64,000 nt of DNA from Eulemur rufifrons (lineage: Eukaryota > Chordata > Mammalia > Primates > Lemuridae). This document shows positions 45,301-58,317 of the stretch, in pieces. The DNA is taken from the NCBI RefSeq assembly GCF_041146395.1, contig NW_027182962.1, positions 137,501-201,500 of the forward strand. Direction: 5' to 3'. Positions within the stretch are counted from its first letter, which is position 1; each line of letters opens with the position of its first letter. A program made the translations under genes and the position numbers. The notes beneath the pieces were generated by a model. It did no database searches. It was given only the letters and a program-made list of their open reading frames with translations, and had not been told where the DNA came from.

Positions 45301-48300
45301 GCTGGGAATCCACCATGGTTCTATACACTTCTCTATGCTTGGGCACAGGAAACTGGCTTGTTCAAAGAACTATGCCTCAGAGCTTTTCAATTAACCAGTA
45401 TGTTGAAAATCCTTTGCAGGTTTTCAGCGTTTCACCATAATTGTGATAACGTGTGTATGTGCCTACTGAAACCAAATATGGCTGCTACGGACATAACTAT
45501 GCTGAGGCGTAGCTGACTTGGTGTTGCCTATTTTTGTCAGTAGAGACTGACAAGAAGCCATTCTTCTAAGTATCATCCCGCCATCATTTCTCCATTGTTT
45601 AAAAATGCAGGGAAATTTTGCAAATTGGCATTATAATTAGTAGCTGGAGGGTACTTTTTTTTTTTGTGGGTTCGGTCAGGATGGGTGTTCAGGCCCTCTG
45701 TCAGATCGCTGGTTTCTTTTTATTATCCCCAGAGAAGAGTAGTAGGCATGTGTTTGGCAGGTGAAAAGTGCGGATTCTGTTTCAGAGAATTAAACAGGAT
45801 CCGCATGGTCATCTCATTCCTTTAAGAATCCTTTGCTTCATCAGCTGCGATTCCACCATGTTTCTATATACTCCTCTATGCGTGGGCACAGGTACCTGGC
45901 TTGTTCCATTAAGTATGCTGGAGAGTTTTCAAATTAACCAGTACGTTGAAAATTATTTGCAGGTTTTCAGCGTTTCACCATAATATTGATAACGTTTGTA
46001 TGTGCCTCCTGAAACCCAAGAAGGCTGCGACGGACATAACTATGCTGAGGCGTAGCTGACTTGGTTTTGTCTATTTTTGTTAGTGGAGACTGACAAGAAT
46101 CCATTCTTCTAAGTATCATCTCACCATCATTTTTCCATTGTTTAAAAATGCAGGAAAATTTTGCAAGTTAGCATTATAATTAGTAGCTGGAGGCTACGGT
46201 GTTTTCTTTTTTTTTTTCCTTTGGGGTCGGTGTGGATGTGTTGGTCAGGCCCTCTGTCAGTTCGCTGGTTTGTTTTTATTATTCCCAGAGAGGAGAAGTG
46301 GGTATTAGTATGGCAGGTGAAAACTGCGGATCTGTTTCAGAGAATTAAACAGGATCTGCATGGTAATCCCGTTCCTTTAAGAATCCTTTGCTTCATGAGC
46401 TGGGAATCCACCATGGTTCTATATACTTCTCTACGCCTGGGCACAGAAAAGTGGCTTGTCCCAAGAAGTATGCCTCAGAGCTTTTCAATTAACCAGTATG
46501 TTGAAAATCCTTTGCAGGTTTTCAGCGTTTCACCATAATTGTGATAACGTGTGTATGTGCCTACTGAAACCAAATATGTCTGCTATGGACACAACTATGC
46601 TGAGGCGTAGCTGACTTGGTGTTGCCTATTTTTGTCAGTGGAGACTGACAAGAAGCCATTCTTCTAAGTATCATCCCACCATCATTTTTCCATTGTTTAA
46701 AAATGCAGGGAAATTTTGCAAGTTATCATTATAATTAGTAGCTGGAGGGTACTTCTATTTTTGTGGGGTCGGTCAGGATGGGTGTTCAGGCCCTCTGTCA
46801 GATCGCTGGTTTGTTTTTATTATCCCCAGAGAAGAATAGTGGGCATGTGTTTGGCAGGTGAAGAGTGCGGATTCTGTTTCAGAGAATTAAACAGGATCCG
46901 CATGGTCATCTCATTCCTTTAAGAATCCTTTGCTTCATCAGCTGGGATTCCACCATGTTTCTATATACTCCTCTATGCGTGGGCACAGGTACCTGGCTTG
47001 TTCCAAGAAGTATGCTGGAGAGTTTTCAAATTAACCAGTACGTTGAAAATTATTTGCAGGTTTTCAGCGTTTCACCATAATTTTGATAACGTTTGTATGT
47101 GCCTCCTGAAACCCAAGAAGGCTGCGACGGACATAACTATGCTGAGGAGTAGCTGACTTGGTGTTGCCTATTTTTGTTAGTGGAGACAGACAAGAAGCCA
47201 TTCTTCTAATTATCATCCCACCACCATTTTTCCATTGTTTTAAAAGGCAGGGAAATTTTGCAAGTTAGCATTATAATTAGTAGCTGGAGGGTACGGTTTT
47301 TTTTTTGTTTGTAGTCGATGTGGATGGGAGGGTCAGGCCCTCTGTCAGTTCGCTGGTCAGTTTTTATTATCTCCAGCGAGGAGAAGTGGGCATGTATTTG
47401 GCAGTTGAAAAGTTCGGATTCTGTTTCAGAGAATGAAACAGGATCCGCATGCTCATCCCGTTCCTTTAGGAAACATTTGCTTCATCAGCTGGGAATCCAC
47501 CATGGTTCTATATACTCCTCTATGTGTGGGCACAGGTAACTGGCTTGTTCCAAGAAGTATGCCGCAGAGCTTTTCAATTAAGCAGTACGTTGAAACTTAT
47601 TTGCAGGTTTTCAGCGTATCACCATAATTCTTATAACGTTTGTATGTGTCTCCTGAAACCCAATATGGCTGCCACGGACATGACTATGCTGAGGCGTAGC
47701 TGACTTGGTTTTGCCTATTTTTGTTAGTGGAGACAGACAAGAAGCCATTCTTCTAAGTATCATCCCACCACCATTTTTCCATTGTTTTAAAATGCAGGGA
47801 AATTTTGCAAGTTAGCATTATAATTAGTAGCTGGAGGGTACGTTTTTTTTTTTTTTTTTTTGTGTGTGTGGTCGATGTGGATGGGTGGGTTAGGCCCTCT
47901 GTCAGTTCGCTGGTTAGTTTTTATTATCCCCAGAGAGGAGAAGTGGGCATGTGTTTGGCAGGTGAAAAGGGCGGATTGTGTTTCAGAGAATTAACGATGA
48001 TCCCCATGGTCATCCCGTTCCTTTAATAATCCCTTACTTCATCAGCTGGAAAGCCACCATGGTTCTATATACTCTTCTTTGTGTGGGAACAGGTAACTGA
48101 CTTGTTCCAAGAAGTATGCCGGAGAGCTTTTCAATTAACCACTACGTTGAAAATTATTTGCAGGTGTTCAGCGTTTCACCATAATTGTGATAACGTTGGT
48201 TTGTGCCTCCTGAAACCCAAGAAGGCTGCGACGGACATAACTATGCTGAGGCGTAGCTGACTTGGTTTTGCCTATTTTTGTTAGTGGAGACTGACAAGAA

Positions 48301-49815
48301 TCCATTCTTCTAAGTATCATCTCACCATCATTTTTCCATTGTTTAAAAATGCAGGAAAATTTTGCAAGTTATCATTATAATTAGTAGCTGGAGGCTCCGG
48401 TGTTTTTTTTTTTTTTCAGTGGTGTCGGTTTGGATGTGTTGGTCAGGCCCTCTGTGAGTTCGCTGGTTTGTTTTTATTATCCCCAGACAGGAAAAGTGGG
48501 TATTAGTATGGCAGGTGAAAACTGCGGATCTATTTCAGAGAATTAAACAGGATCCGCATGGTAATCCCGTTCCTTTAAGAATCCTTTGCTTCATGAGCTG
48601 GGAATACACCATGGTTCTATATACTTCTCTATGTGTGGTCACAGGAAACTGGCTTGTTCCAAGAAGTATGCCTCAGAGCTTTTCAATTAACCAGTATGTT
48701 GAAAATCCTTTGCAGGTTTTCAGCGTTTCACCATAATTGTGATAACGTGTGTATGTGTCTCCTGAAACCCAATATCGCTGCCAAGGACATAAGTACGCTG
48801 AAGCGTAGCTGACGTCGTGTTGCCTATTTTTGTCAGTGGAGACTGACAAAAGCCATTCTTCTAAGTATCATCCCACCATCATTTCTCCATTGTTTAAAAA
48901 TGCAGGGAAATTTTGCAAGTTAGCATTATAATTAGTAGCTGAAGGGTACTTTTTTTTTTGTGGGGTCGGTCAGGATGGGTGTTCAGGCCCTCTGTCAGAT
49001 CGATGGTTTGTTTTTATTATCCCCAGAGAAGAGTAGTGGGCATGTGTTTGGCAGGTGAAAAGTGCGGATTGTGTTTCAGAAAATTAAACAGGGTCCGCAT
49101 GGTCATCTCATTCCTTTAAGAATCATTTGCTTCATCAGCTGGGATTCCACCATGTTTCTATATACTCCTCTATGCGTGGGCACAGGTACCTGGCTTGTTC
49201 CAAGAAGTATGCTGGAGAGTTTTCAAATTAACCAGTACGTTGAAAATTATTTGCAGGTTTTCAGCGTTTCACCATAATTTTGATAACGTTTGTATGTGCC
49301 TCCTGAAACCCAAGAAGGCTGCGATGGACATAACTATGCTGAGAAGTAGCTGACTTGGTGTTGCCTATTTTTGTTAGTGGAGACAGACAAGAAGCCATTC
49401 TTCTAAGTGTCATCCCACCACCATTTTTCCATTGTTTTAATATGCAGGGAAATGTTGCAAGTTAGCATTATAATTAGTAGCTGGAGGGTACTTTTTTTTT
49501 TTTGTGTGTGGTCGATGTGGATGGGGGCGTGAGGCCCTCTGTCAGTTCGCTGGTTAGTTTTTATTATCCCCAGAGAGGAGAAGTGGGCATGTGTTTGGCA
49601 GGTGAAAAGGGCGGATTCTGTTTCAGAGAATTAACGATAATCCCCATGGTCATCCCGTTCCTTTAATAATCCTTTACTTCATGAGCTGGAAATCCACCAT
49701 GGTTCTATACACTCCTCTTTGCATGGGAACAGTTAACTGGCTTGTTCCAAGAAGTATGCCCCAGAGCTTTTCAATTAACCACTACGTTGAAAATTATTTG
49801 CAGGTGTTCAGCGTT
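36341..49815. repeat. Homogenised satellite array up to the telomeric junction
   Basis: About 25 monomers. Order at the poly-T boxes: A 36,350, B 36,895, C 37,445, A 37,995, A 38,530, B 39,075, B 39,625, C 40,180, A 40,725, B 41,270, A 41,815, B 42,360, C 42,905, A 43,455, B 44,000, B 44,550, C 45,110, A 45,665, C 46,210, A 46,755, B 47,300, B 47,850, C 48,405, A 48,955, B 49,500. Long-range copies are also visible: 36,115-36,321 matches 38,298-38,504, and the 'ctatgactgggcacaggaaa' variant occurs near 40,398 and 43,133 (five monomers apart). The array ends abruptly within a monomer at 'gtgttcagcgttt' (about 49,804-49,816). No diverged edge copies are present. Confidence 0.92.
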
Positions 49816-51029
49816 TAACCCTAACCAGAACCCCTAAAACTAACCCTGAACCCTATCCCTAACCCTAGCAGTAAACTTTAACCCTAAACCTAATCCCAAC
49901 CCGTAACCCTAATCCTATCCTTTTACCCTAAAACTAACCCCTAAACCTAACACCTATACCTCACCCTAACTCTAACCCCAATCCTAATTCTAACCATACC
50001 CCTTCATAAAACACTAACTCCTAACCGCTAACCCTAACACTAACCAAAAACCCTAATCACTAATCCCTAACCCTAACGCTTAACCTTTACCCTAACCGTT
50101 AACCCTCACCCTAAATCCTAACACTGACCCTAACCTTAACCTTTAACTCTAAGCCTAACCCTTAACCCTACAGTAAGGAAGACCTTTAATGCTAATGGGA
50201 TCCCTTATCCCTAACCCTAACACTACAGCTAAAAATAACCCTAACCTTGGATCCTTAAACCTAACCCCTAACACTTACTTTAACCCCAAACCCTAACCCT
50301 AATCCTAAGCATTAAACCTAACCCTATCTCTTAACCCTAACGCTAGCCCTTACCCTAACGCCTAGATCTAACCCTAAATCTAACATACCGCCTAATCCCA
50401 ACCTTAAGCCCTAATGCTAACACTAAACCTGAACCCTAAACCTACCGGTAACCCTTAACACTTACCCTATCCGTGAACCTTAACCCTGACCCTAACCATT
50501 ACCCGCACCCAAGCATTTAACCCTGACCCTACCCCTAATCCTTAATGATAACACTAACACTAAACCCTAACCCTAAGCCCAACACTTAACCCTAATCCTA
50601 TCCCTTAACCCTAACCCTAACCCTAACCCTAATGCTAACCCCTAAACGTAACCCTAACCGTGACCAGTAAACCTAACCCTAACCTCTAACACAAACCATA
50701 GCACATAACTCTAACCCTAAAACTAACCCTAACCCTAACCCTAACCCTAAACCCTAACTCTTAACCTTAACACTAAGCGTTAACTCTCACGCTAACCTTT
50801 AATCCTAACCCTAATCCTAATCTTCAACCCTAAACCTAACACTTAACCCTAACCCTGTACCAAACCCTAACCCCTCATCTTAACCCTACCCGTAAACCTA
50901 AACCCTAAACCAAAGTGTAACCGTTAAACCTAAGAGTAACCTTTAACCCTAACCCTAATCCCTAACCCTAAGCCCTCACCCTAACACTAAACTTCATCCT
51001 TATCCCTAACCGGAATCCTAACCCTAAAT
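49816..51029. repeat. Degenerate telomeric (CCCTAA)n, first partial higher-order unit
   Basis: Starts directly after the satellite. The + strand reads variants of CCCTAA, with perfect runs of at most about four or five hexamers (for example near 50,600-50,632). It contains the unit marker 'cagtaaggaagac' at 50,171. Its first bases match the interior of other units (compare 'ctaaccagaacccctaaagc' near 51,708), so the junction cuts a unit in its middle. Confidence 0.92.
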
Positions 51030-51242
51030 CTCATTCTCAGACTTCTTGCTCTCTTAGAGTTTAGAAAGCCTGCAATCCTCCCATGCCATGCGTGAAAGGA
51101 GGCTCTACCACTGTGTCCTGCATGAAACCCACGGGTCCATACCCAGAGTATGATAGAGTGGGTTCCCGGGTACAATCCCAGCCCCCTAAACTCCCCCCGC
51201 CCGCCTAATGCAGACAGGGCCCGTGCGCTAAGCATAAACAAT
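51030..51242. repeat. Non-telomeric island 1 of the telomeric higher-order array
   Basis: About 210 bp with no CCCTAA, running from 'tctcattctcagacttcttg' to 'gcgctaagcataaacaatac'. It has a GC-rich end ('aactccccccgcccgcctaa'). On the minus strand it forms most of an 84-codon frame (50,987-51,241) that recurs in later islands. I recognise no gene or known element in it. Confidence 0.85.
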
Positions 51243-52605
51243 ACCTTTAACAGATAACCCTAACCCTGAACATAACACCCAACCCTGTTCCTATTTCTCC
51301 CCTTAACACGTAAACCTCACCGTGCGCCTAACTTTAACCTCTTATCCTAACGTTAATGCATAACCCATTTCCTGAGAACAACCCCTATCCCATAATTCTA
51401 ACCCTATCTCCTAGTCATCACTGTGACACCTAATCCCTAACCCTAATTCTAAACTGCTAACCCTAACCGTAACCCTACCTACAACCCTAACACTGACAGT
51501 AACCCTTACTTCTAACCCCAAGGCTATGCCTAACAAAAACCCTAACCCTTGACCCTAACCCTTCACCCTAACCCCTAAGCCTTACCCTAACCCTTAACCC
51601 TAATCCTAATCCTAACCATTAAACCTAACCCTAGCTCTTAAAGCTAACCCTAAACCTTACCCTCACGACTAGACCTAACCCTGACACTAACCTAACACCT
51701 AACGCTAACCAGAACCCCTAAAGCTAACCCTGAACCCTATCCCTAACCCCAGCAGTAAACTTAAACCCTAAACCTAAGCCCAACGCGTAACCCTAATCCT
51801 ATCCTTTTACCCTAAAACTAACCCCTAAACCTAACCCCTATACCTCACCCTAACTCTAACCCCAATCCTAATTCTAACCATACCCCTTGATAAAACACTA
51901 TCTCCTAACCGCTAACCCTAAAACTAACCAAAAACCCTAATCACTAATCCCTAACCCTAACGCTTAACCTTTACCCTAACCGTTAACCCTCACCCTAAAT
52001 CTTAACACTGACCCTAACCTTCACCTTTAACTCTAAGCCTAACCCTTAACCCTACAGTAAGGAAGACCCTTAATGCTAATGGGATCCCTTATCCCTAACC
52101 CTAACACTACAGCTAAAAATAACCCTAACCTTTGATCCTTAAACCTAACCCCTAACACTTACTTTAACCCCAAACCCTAACCCTAATCCTAAGCATTAAA
52201 CCTAACCCTATCTCTTAACCCTAACGCTAGCCCTTACCCTAACGCCTAGATCTAACCCTAAATCTAACCTACCACCTAATCCTAACCTTAAGCCCTAATG
52301 CTAACACTAACCCTGAACCCTAAACCTACCCGTAACCCTTAACACTAACCCTATCCGTGAACCTAAACCCTGACCCTAACCATTACCCGCACCCAAGCAT
52401 TTAACCCTGACCCTAACACTAATCCTTAATGCTAACCTTAACACGAAACCCTAACCCTAAGCCCAACACTTAACCCTAATCCTATCCCTTAACCCTAACC
52501 CTAACCCTAACCCTAATGCTAAGCCCTAAACGTAACCCTAACCGTGACCAGTAAACCTAACCCTAAGCTCTAACACAAACCATAGCACATAACTCTAAAC
52601 CTAAT

Positions 52606-52636
<31 letters not shown>

Positions 52637-52904
52637 TCTTAACCTTAACCCTAAGCGTTAACTCTCACGCTAACCTTTAATCCTAACCCTAATCCTAATC
52701 TTCAACCCTAAACCTAACACTTAACCCTAACCCTGTACCAAACCCTAACCCCTCATCTTAACCCTAACCTTAAACCTCAACCCTAAACCAAAGTGTAACC
52801 GTTAAATCTAAGAGTAACCTTTAACCCTAACCCTAATCCCTAATCCTAAGCCCTCACCCTAACACTAAACTTCATCCTTAACCCTAACCATAACCCTAAC
52901 CCTA
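51243..52904. repeat. Degenerate telomeric repeat, unit 2
   Basis: CCCTAA variants with the short marker 'cagtaaggaagacccttaat' at 52,055, about 1,884 bp after the previous marker. Base-by-base order of the variant hexamers copies that of the other units, showing that whole ~1.87-kb blocks were duplicated rather than hexamers added singly. No gene is visible. Confidence 0.9.
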
Positions 52905-53110
52905 AATCTAATTCTCAGACTTCTTGCTTTCTTAGAGTTTAGAAAGCCTGCAATCCTCCGATGCCATGCGTGAAAGGAGGCTCTGCCACAGTGTCCTGCA
53001 TGAAACCCAGAGGCCCATACACTGCGTGCGGTAGAGTGGGTTCCCAGCGACCATCACAGACACCTAACTTTGCCTCCTAGGGCATACAGGGCCCGTGCCC
53101 TAAGCATAAA
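52905..53110. repeat. Non-telomeric island 2, diverged
   Basis: Same start as island 1 ('ttctcagacttcttgctttc') but diverging in its second half ('ccagcgaccatcacagacac', 'tttgcctcctagggcatac'). The minus-strand frame seen in other islands is not open across it. Confidence 0.8.
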
Positions 53111-54569
53111 CCCTACCCCTCACCCATAAGCCTAACCCACAACATAACACCTAACCCTGATCCTACTGCTCACCTTAACAGGTAAACCTCACCATAACCC
53201 TAACTTTAACCCCATATCTTAACGTTAATGCATGACACCCTGAGAACAAGCCCTATACCGTCATTATAACCCTACCTCCTAGCTATAACCGTAACACCTA
53301 ATCCCTAATTCTGAAGCGCCAACCCTAACCTTAACCCGACCAACAACACTAACACTAACCCTAACCCCTTACCCTAACCCTACGCCTAAAAGTAACCCTA
53401 ACCGTTGATCCTTCGTCATAACCCCTAACCTTAACCCTAACCCTTAACCGTATTCCCAATCCTAACCATTAAACAGAACCCTAACTCTTAACCCTAACCC
53501 TAACCTTTACCCTAATGCCTAGAGATCTAACCCCAACACTGACCTACAGTTAACACTAACCCCAACCCCTAATGCTAACCTTAAACCTGAACCAAGCTCC
53601 TAACCCTTAACCCTAACACTATCCCTAACCCCTAAGCCTAACCCCAACTGTTAACCCTCTAACCCTCACCCTGAATCCTAACCCTATCCCTTAACCCTAA
53701 CCGCTGACCCTAACGCTAACTCCAACCCTAAACCTTACCCTGGCCCCCTAACCCAGACTTAACACCTTACCCCTAACACTAACTCTAACCCTAACCACTA
53801 ATCCCTAGCACCTAACCCTGACTCGAAACCTAACCCCTAACACGAAAAACCCTAACCCCAACCCCAACCCTAATTCTCACACTACTTCCATTCCCAGAGT
53901 GAAGCAAGCCTACAATACAGCCATGCCATATGTGAGATGAGGCTCCGCCTGAGAAGTGCATGTAGGTCCTGTCCCAAGGCCCAGGGAATGATGTTGTGCT
54001 TTCGTGGTGACTCCGACCGCACCCCTCTCACCGTAGATTAACCAGGTCTTGTGCCCTTAAACTGACCGCTAAAGCTAAGCCCTACCACCAACGCTAACCC
54101 CTGACCCTGAACCTAAGCCCCGAGCCTAAAGCCCAACATTAACTCTAGACCCTTACCCTAAACCTAATCCCTAACCCTAATGCTAACCCCTAAACCCAAC
54201 CCTAACCGTGAACAGTAAACCTAACCCTAACCCCTAACACAAATCATAGCACATAACTGTAACCCTAAATCTAACCCTAAGCCTAACCGTAAACCCTAAC
54301 TCTTAACCTTAACCCTAAGCGTTAACTCTCACGCTAACCTTTAATCCTAACCCTAATCCTAATCTTCAACCCTAAACCTAACACTTAACCCTAAACGTCT
54401 ACCAAACCCTAACCCCTCATCTTAACCCTAACCGTAAACCTCAACCCTAAACCGAACTGTAACCGTTAAACCTAAGAGTAACATTTAACCCTAACCCTAA
54501 TCCCTAACCCTAAGCCCTCACCCTAACACTAAACTTCATCCTTAACCCTAACCATAATCCTAACCCTAA
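53111..54569. repeat. Rearranged, more diverged telomeric unit with an extra island
   Basis: This block does not follow the standard unit. It lacks the 'cagtaaggaag' marker and has a third, strongly diverged island-like stretch (about 53,875-54,060, 'cagagtgaagcaagcctaca', 'atgccatatgtgagatgagg'), only ~0.97 kb after island 2. Standard unit sequence resumes near 54,160. The distance between islands 2 and 4 is ~1.67 kb instead of 1.87 kb. It may be an older unit variant or a recombination scar. Confidence 0.75.
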
Positions 54570-54784
54570 ATCTAATTCTCAGACTTCTGGCTTTCTTAGA
54601 GTTTAGAAAGCCTGCAATCCTCCCATGCCATGTGTGAAAGGAGGCTCTACCACTGTGTCCTGCATGAAACCCACGGGCCCATACCCAGAGTATGATAGAG
54701 TGGGTTCCCGTGTACAATCCCAGCCCCCTAAACTCCCCCCGCCCGCCTAATAGAGACAGGGCCCGTGCGCTAAGCATAAACAAT
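54570..54784. repeat. Non-telomeric island 4
   Basis: Close copy of island 1, with 'tagagacagggcccgtgcgc' for 'cagacagggcccgtgcgc' and the minus-strand 84-codon frame open (54,529-54,783). Confidence 0.85.
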
Positions 54785-56140
54785 ACCTTTACCAGATAAC
54801 CCTAACCCTGAACATAACACCCAACCCTGTTCCTATTTCTCCCCTTAACACGTAAACCTCACCGTGTGCCTAACTTTAACCTCTTATCCTAACGTTAATG
54901 CATAACCCATTTCCTGAGAACAACCCCTATCCCATAATTCTAACCCTATCTCCTAGTCATCACTGTGACACCTAATCCCTAACCCTAATTCTAAACCGCT
55001 AACCCTAACCGTACCCCTACCTACAACCCTAACACTGACAGTAACCCTTACTTCTAACCCCAACGCTATGCCTAACAAAAACCCTAACCCTTGACCCTAA
55101 CCCTTCACCCTAACCCCTAAGCCTTACCCTAACCCTTAACCCTAATCCTAATCCTAACCATTAAACCTAACCCTAGCTCTTAAAGCTAACCCTAAACCTT
55201 ACCCTCACGACTAGACCTAATCCTGACACTAACCTAAGACCTAACCCTAACCAGAACCCCTAAAGCTAACCCTGAACCCTATCCCTAACCCTAGCAGTAA
55301 ACTTTAACCCTAAACCTAAGCCTAACCCATAACCCTAATCCTATCCTTTTACCCTAAAACTAACCCCTAAACCTAAACCCTATACCTCACCCTAACTCTA
55401 ACCCCAATCCTAATTCTAACCATACCCCTTCATAAAACACTAACTCCTAACCACTAACCCTAACACTAACCAAAAACCCTAATCACTAATCCCTAACCCT
55501 AACGCTTAACCTTTACCCTAACCGTTAACCCTCACCCTAAATCTTAACACTGACCCTAACCTTCACCTTTAACTCTAAGCCTAACCCTTAACCCTACAGT
55601 AAGGAAGACCCTTAATGCTAATGGGATCCCTTATCCCTAACCCTAACACTACAGCTAAAAATAACCCTAACTTTGATCCTTAAACCTAACCCCTAACACT
55701 TACTTTAACCCCAAACCCTAACCCTAATCCTAAGCATTAAACCTAACCCTATCTCTTAACCCTAACGCTAGCCCTTACCCTAACGCCTAGATCTAACCCT
55801 AAATCTAACCTACTGCCTAATCCTAACCTTAAGCCCTAATGCTAACTCTAACCCTGAACCCTAAACCTATCCGTAACCCTTAACACTAACCCTATCCGTG
55901 AACCTTAACCCTGATCCTAACCATTACCCGCACCCAAGCATTTAACCCTGACCCTACCCCTAATCCTTAAAGATAACCCTAACACTAAACCCTAACCCTA
56001 AGCCCAACACTTAACCCTAATCCTATCCCTTAACCCTAACCCTAACCCTAATGCTAACCCCTAAACGTAACCCTAACCGTCACCAGTAAACCTAACCCTA
56101 ACCTCTAACACAAACCATAGCACATAACTCTAACCCTAAA

Positions 56141-56171
<31 letters not shown>

Positions 56172-56439
56172 TCTTAACCTTAACATTAAGCGTTAACTCT
56201 CACGCTAACCTTTAATCCTAACCCTAATCCTAATCTTCAACCCTAAACCTAACACTTAACCCTAACCCTGTACCAAACCTTAACCCCTCATCTTAACCGT
56301 AACCGTAAACCTCAACCCGAAACCAAAGTGTAACCGTTAAACCTAAGAGTAACGTTTAACCCTAACCCTAATCCCTAACCCAAAGCCCTCAGCCTAACAC
56401 TAAACTTCATCCTTAACCCTAACCATAATCCTAACCCTA
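54785..56439. repeat. Degenerate telomeric repeat, unit 4
   Basis: CCCTAA variants with the marker at 55,597. The next marker follows at 57,468, a period of 1,871 bp. No gene is visible. Confidence 0.9.
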
Positions 56440-56652
56440 AATCTCATTCTCAGACTTCTTGCTTTCTTAGAGTTTAGAAAGCCTGCAATCCTCCCATGCC
56501 ATGCGTGAAAGGAGGCTCTACCACTGTGTCCTGCATGAAACCCACGGGCCCATACCCAGAGTATGATAGAGTGGGTTCCCGGGTACAATCCAAGCCCCCT
56601 AAACTCCCCCCGCCCGCCTAATGCAGACAGGGCCCGTGCACTAAGCATAAAC
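56440..56652. repeat. Non-telomeric island 5
   Basis: Close copy of island 1. The minus-strand frame is open with a start two codons later than in islands 1 and 4 (56,400-56,648), because the upstream ATG is lost. Confidence 0.85.
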
Positions 56653-58317
56653 AGTACCTTTAACAGATAACCCTAACCCTGAACATAACACCAAACCCTG
56701 TTCCTATTTCTCCCCTTAACACGTAAACCTCACTGTGCGCCTAACTTTAACCTCTTATCCTAACGTTAATGCATAACCCATTTCCTGAAAACAGCCCCTA
56801 TCCCATAATTCTAACCCTATCTCCTAGTCATCACTGTGACACCTAATCGCTAACCCTAATTCTAAACCGCTAACCCTAACTTTAACCCTACCTACAACCC
56901 TAACACTGACAGTAACGCTTGCTTCTAACCCCAACGCTATGCCTAACAAAAACCCTAACCCTTGACCCTAACCCTTCACCCTAACCCCTAAGCCTTACCC
57001 TAACCCTTAACCCTAATCCTAATCCTAAACATTAAACCTAACCCAAGCTCTTCAAGCTAAGCCTAAACCTCACCCTCACGACTGGACCTAACCCTGACAC
57101 TAACCTAACACCTAACCCTAACAAGAACCGCTAAAGCTAACCCTGAACCCTATCCCTAACCCTAGCAGTAAACTTTAACCCTAAACCTAAGCCCAACCCG
57201 TAACCCTAATCCTATCCTTTTACCCTAAAACTAACCCCTAAACCTAACCCCTATACCTCACCCTAACTCTAACCCCAGTCCTAATGCTAACCATACCCCT
57301 TCATAAAACACTAACTCCTAACCGGTCACCCTAACACTAACCAAAAACCCTAATCACTAATCCCTAACCCTAACGCTTAACCTTTACCCTAACCGTTAAC
57401 CCTCACCCTAAATCTTAACACTGACCCTAACCTTAAGCTTTAACTCTAAGCCTAACCCTTAACCCTACAGTAAGGAATACCCTTAATGCTAATGGGATCC
57501 CTTATCCCTAACCCTAACACTACAGCTAAAAATAAACCTAACCTTTGATCCTTAAACGTAACCCCTAACACTTACTTTAACCCTATACCCTAACCCTAAT
57601 CCTAAGCATTAAACCTAAGCCTATCTCTTAACCCTAACGCTAGCCTTTACCCTAACGCCTAGATCTAAACCTAAATCTAACCTACCGCCTAATCCTAACC
57701 TTAAGCCCTAATGCTAACTCTAACATTGAACCCTAAACCTACCCGTAACCCTTAACACTAACCCTATCCGTGAACCTTAACCCTGAACGTAACCATTACC
57801 CGCACCCAAGCATTTAACCCTGACCCTAATCCTAATCCTTAATGATAACCCTAACACTAAACCCTAACCCTAAGCCCAACACTTAACCCTAATCCTATCC
57901 CTTAACCCTAACCCTAACCCTAATGCTAACCCTTAAACGTAACCCTAACCATGACCAGTAAACCTAACCCTAACCTCTAACACAAACCATAGCACATAAC
58001 TCTAACCCTAAAACTAACCCTAAACCTAACCCTAACCCTAAACCCTAACTCTTAACCTTAACCCTAAGCGTTAACTCTCACGCTAACCTTTAATCCTAAC
58101 CCTAATCCTAATCTTCAACCCTAAACCTAACACTTAACCCTAACCCTGTACAAAACCCTAATCCCTCATCTTAACCCTAACCGTAAACCTCAACCCTAAA
58201 CCAAAGTGTAACCGTTAAACCTAAGAGTAACCTTTAACCCTAACCATAATCCCTAACCCTAAGCCCTCACCCTAACACTAAACTTCATCCTTCACCCTAA
58301 CCATAATCCTAACCCTA
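56653..58317. repeat. Degenerate telomeric repeat, unit 5
   Basis: CCCTAA variants with the marker as 'cagtaaggaatac' at 57,468. The 'aatac' variant is shared with the unit marked at 61,215. No gene is visible. Confidence 0.9.

Noticed and set aside
7794..49277. Many open frames of 60-125 codons, often repeating similar proteins every ~0.5-2 kb
   Set aside because: They recur in phase with the satellite monomer, occur on both strands and in several frames of the same monomer, and show no protein family. They are reading-frame shadows of the repeat, not a gene family.
26537..49815. CRISPR array or other prokaryotic repeat system
   Set aside because: The repeats are long tandem monomers without unique spacers, in clearly primate DNA.
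1..49815. CENP-B boxes marking a centromeric satellite
   Set aside because: I saw no convincing match to the CENP-B box core while reading the monomers. A motif scan would be needed to exclude weak matches.
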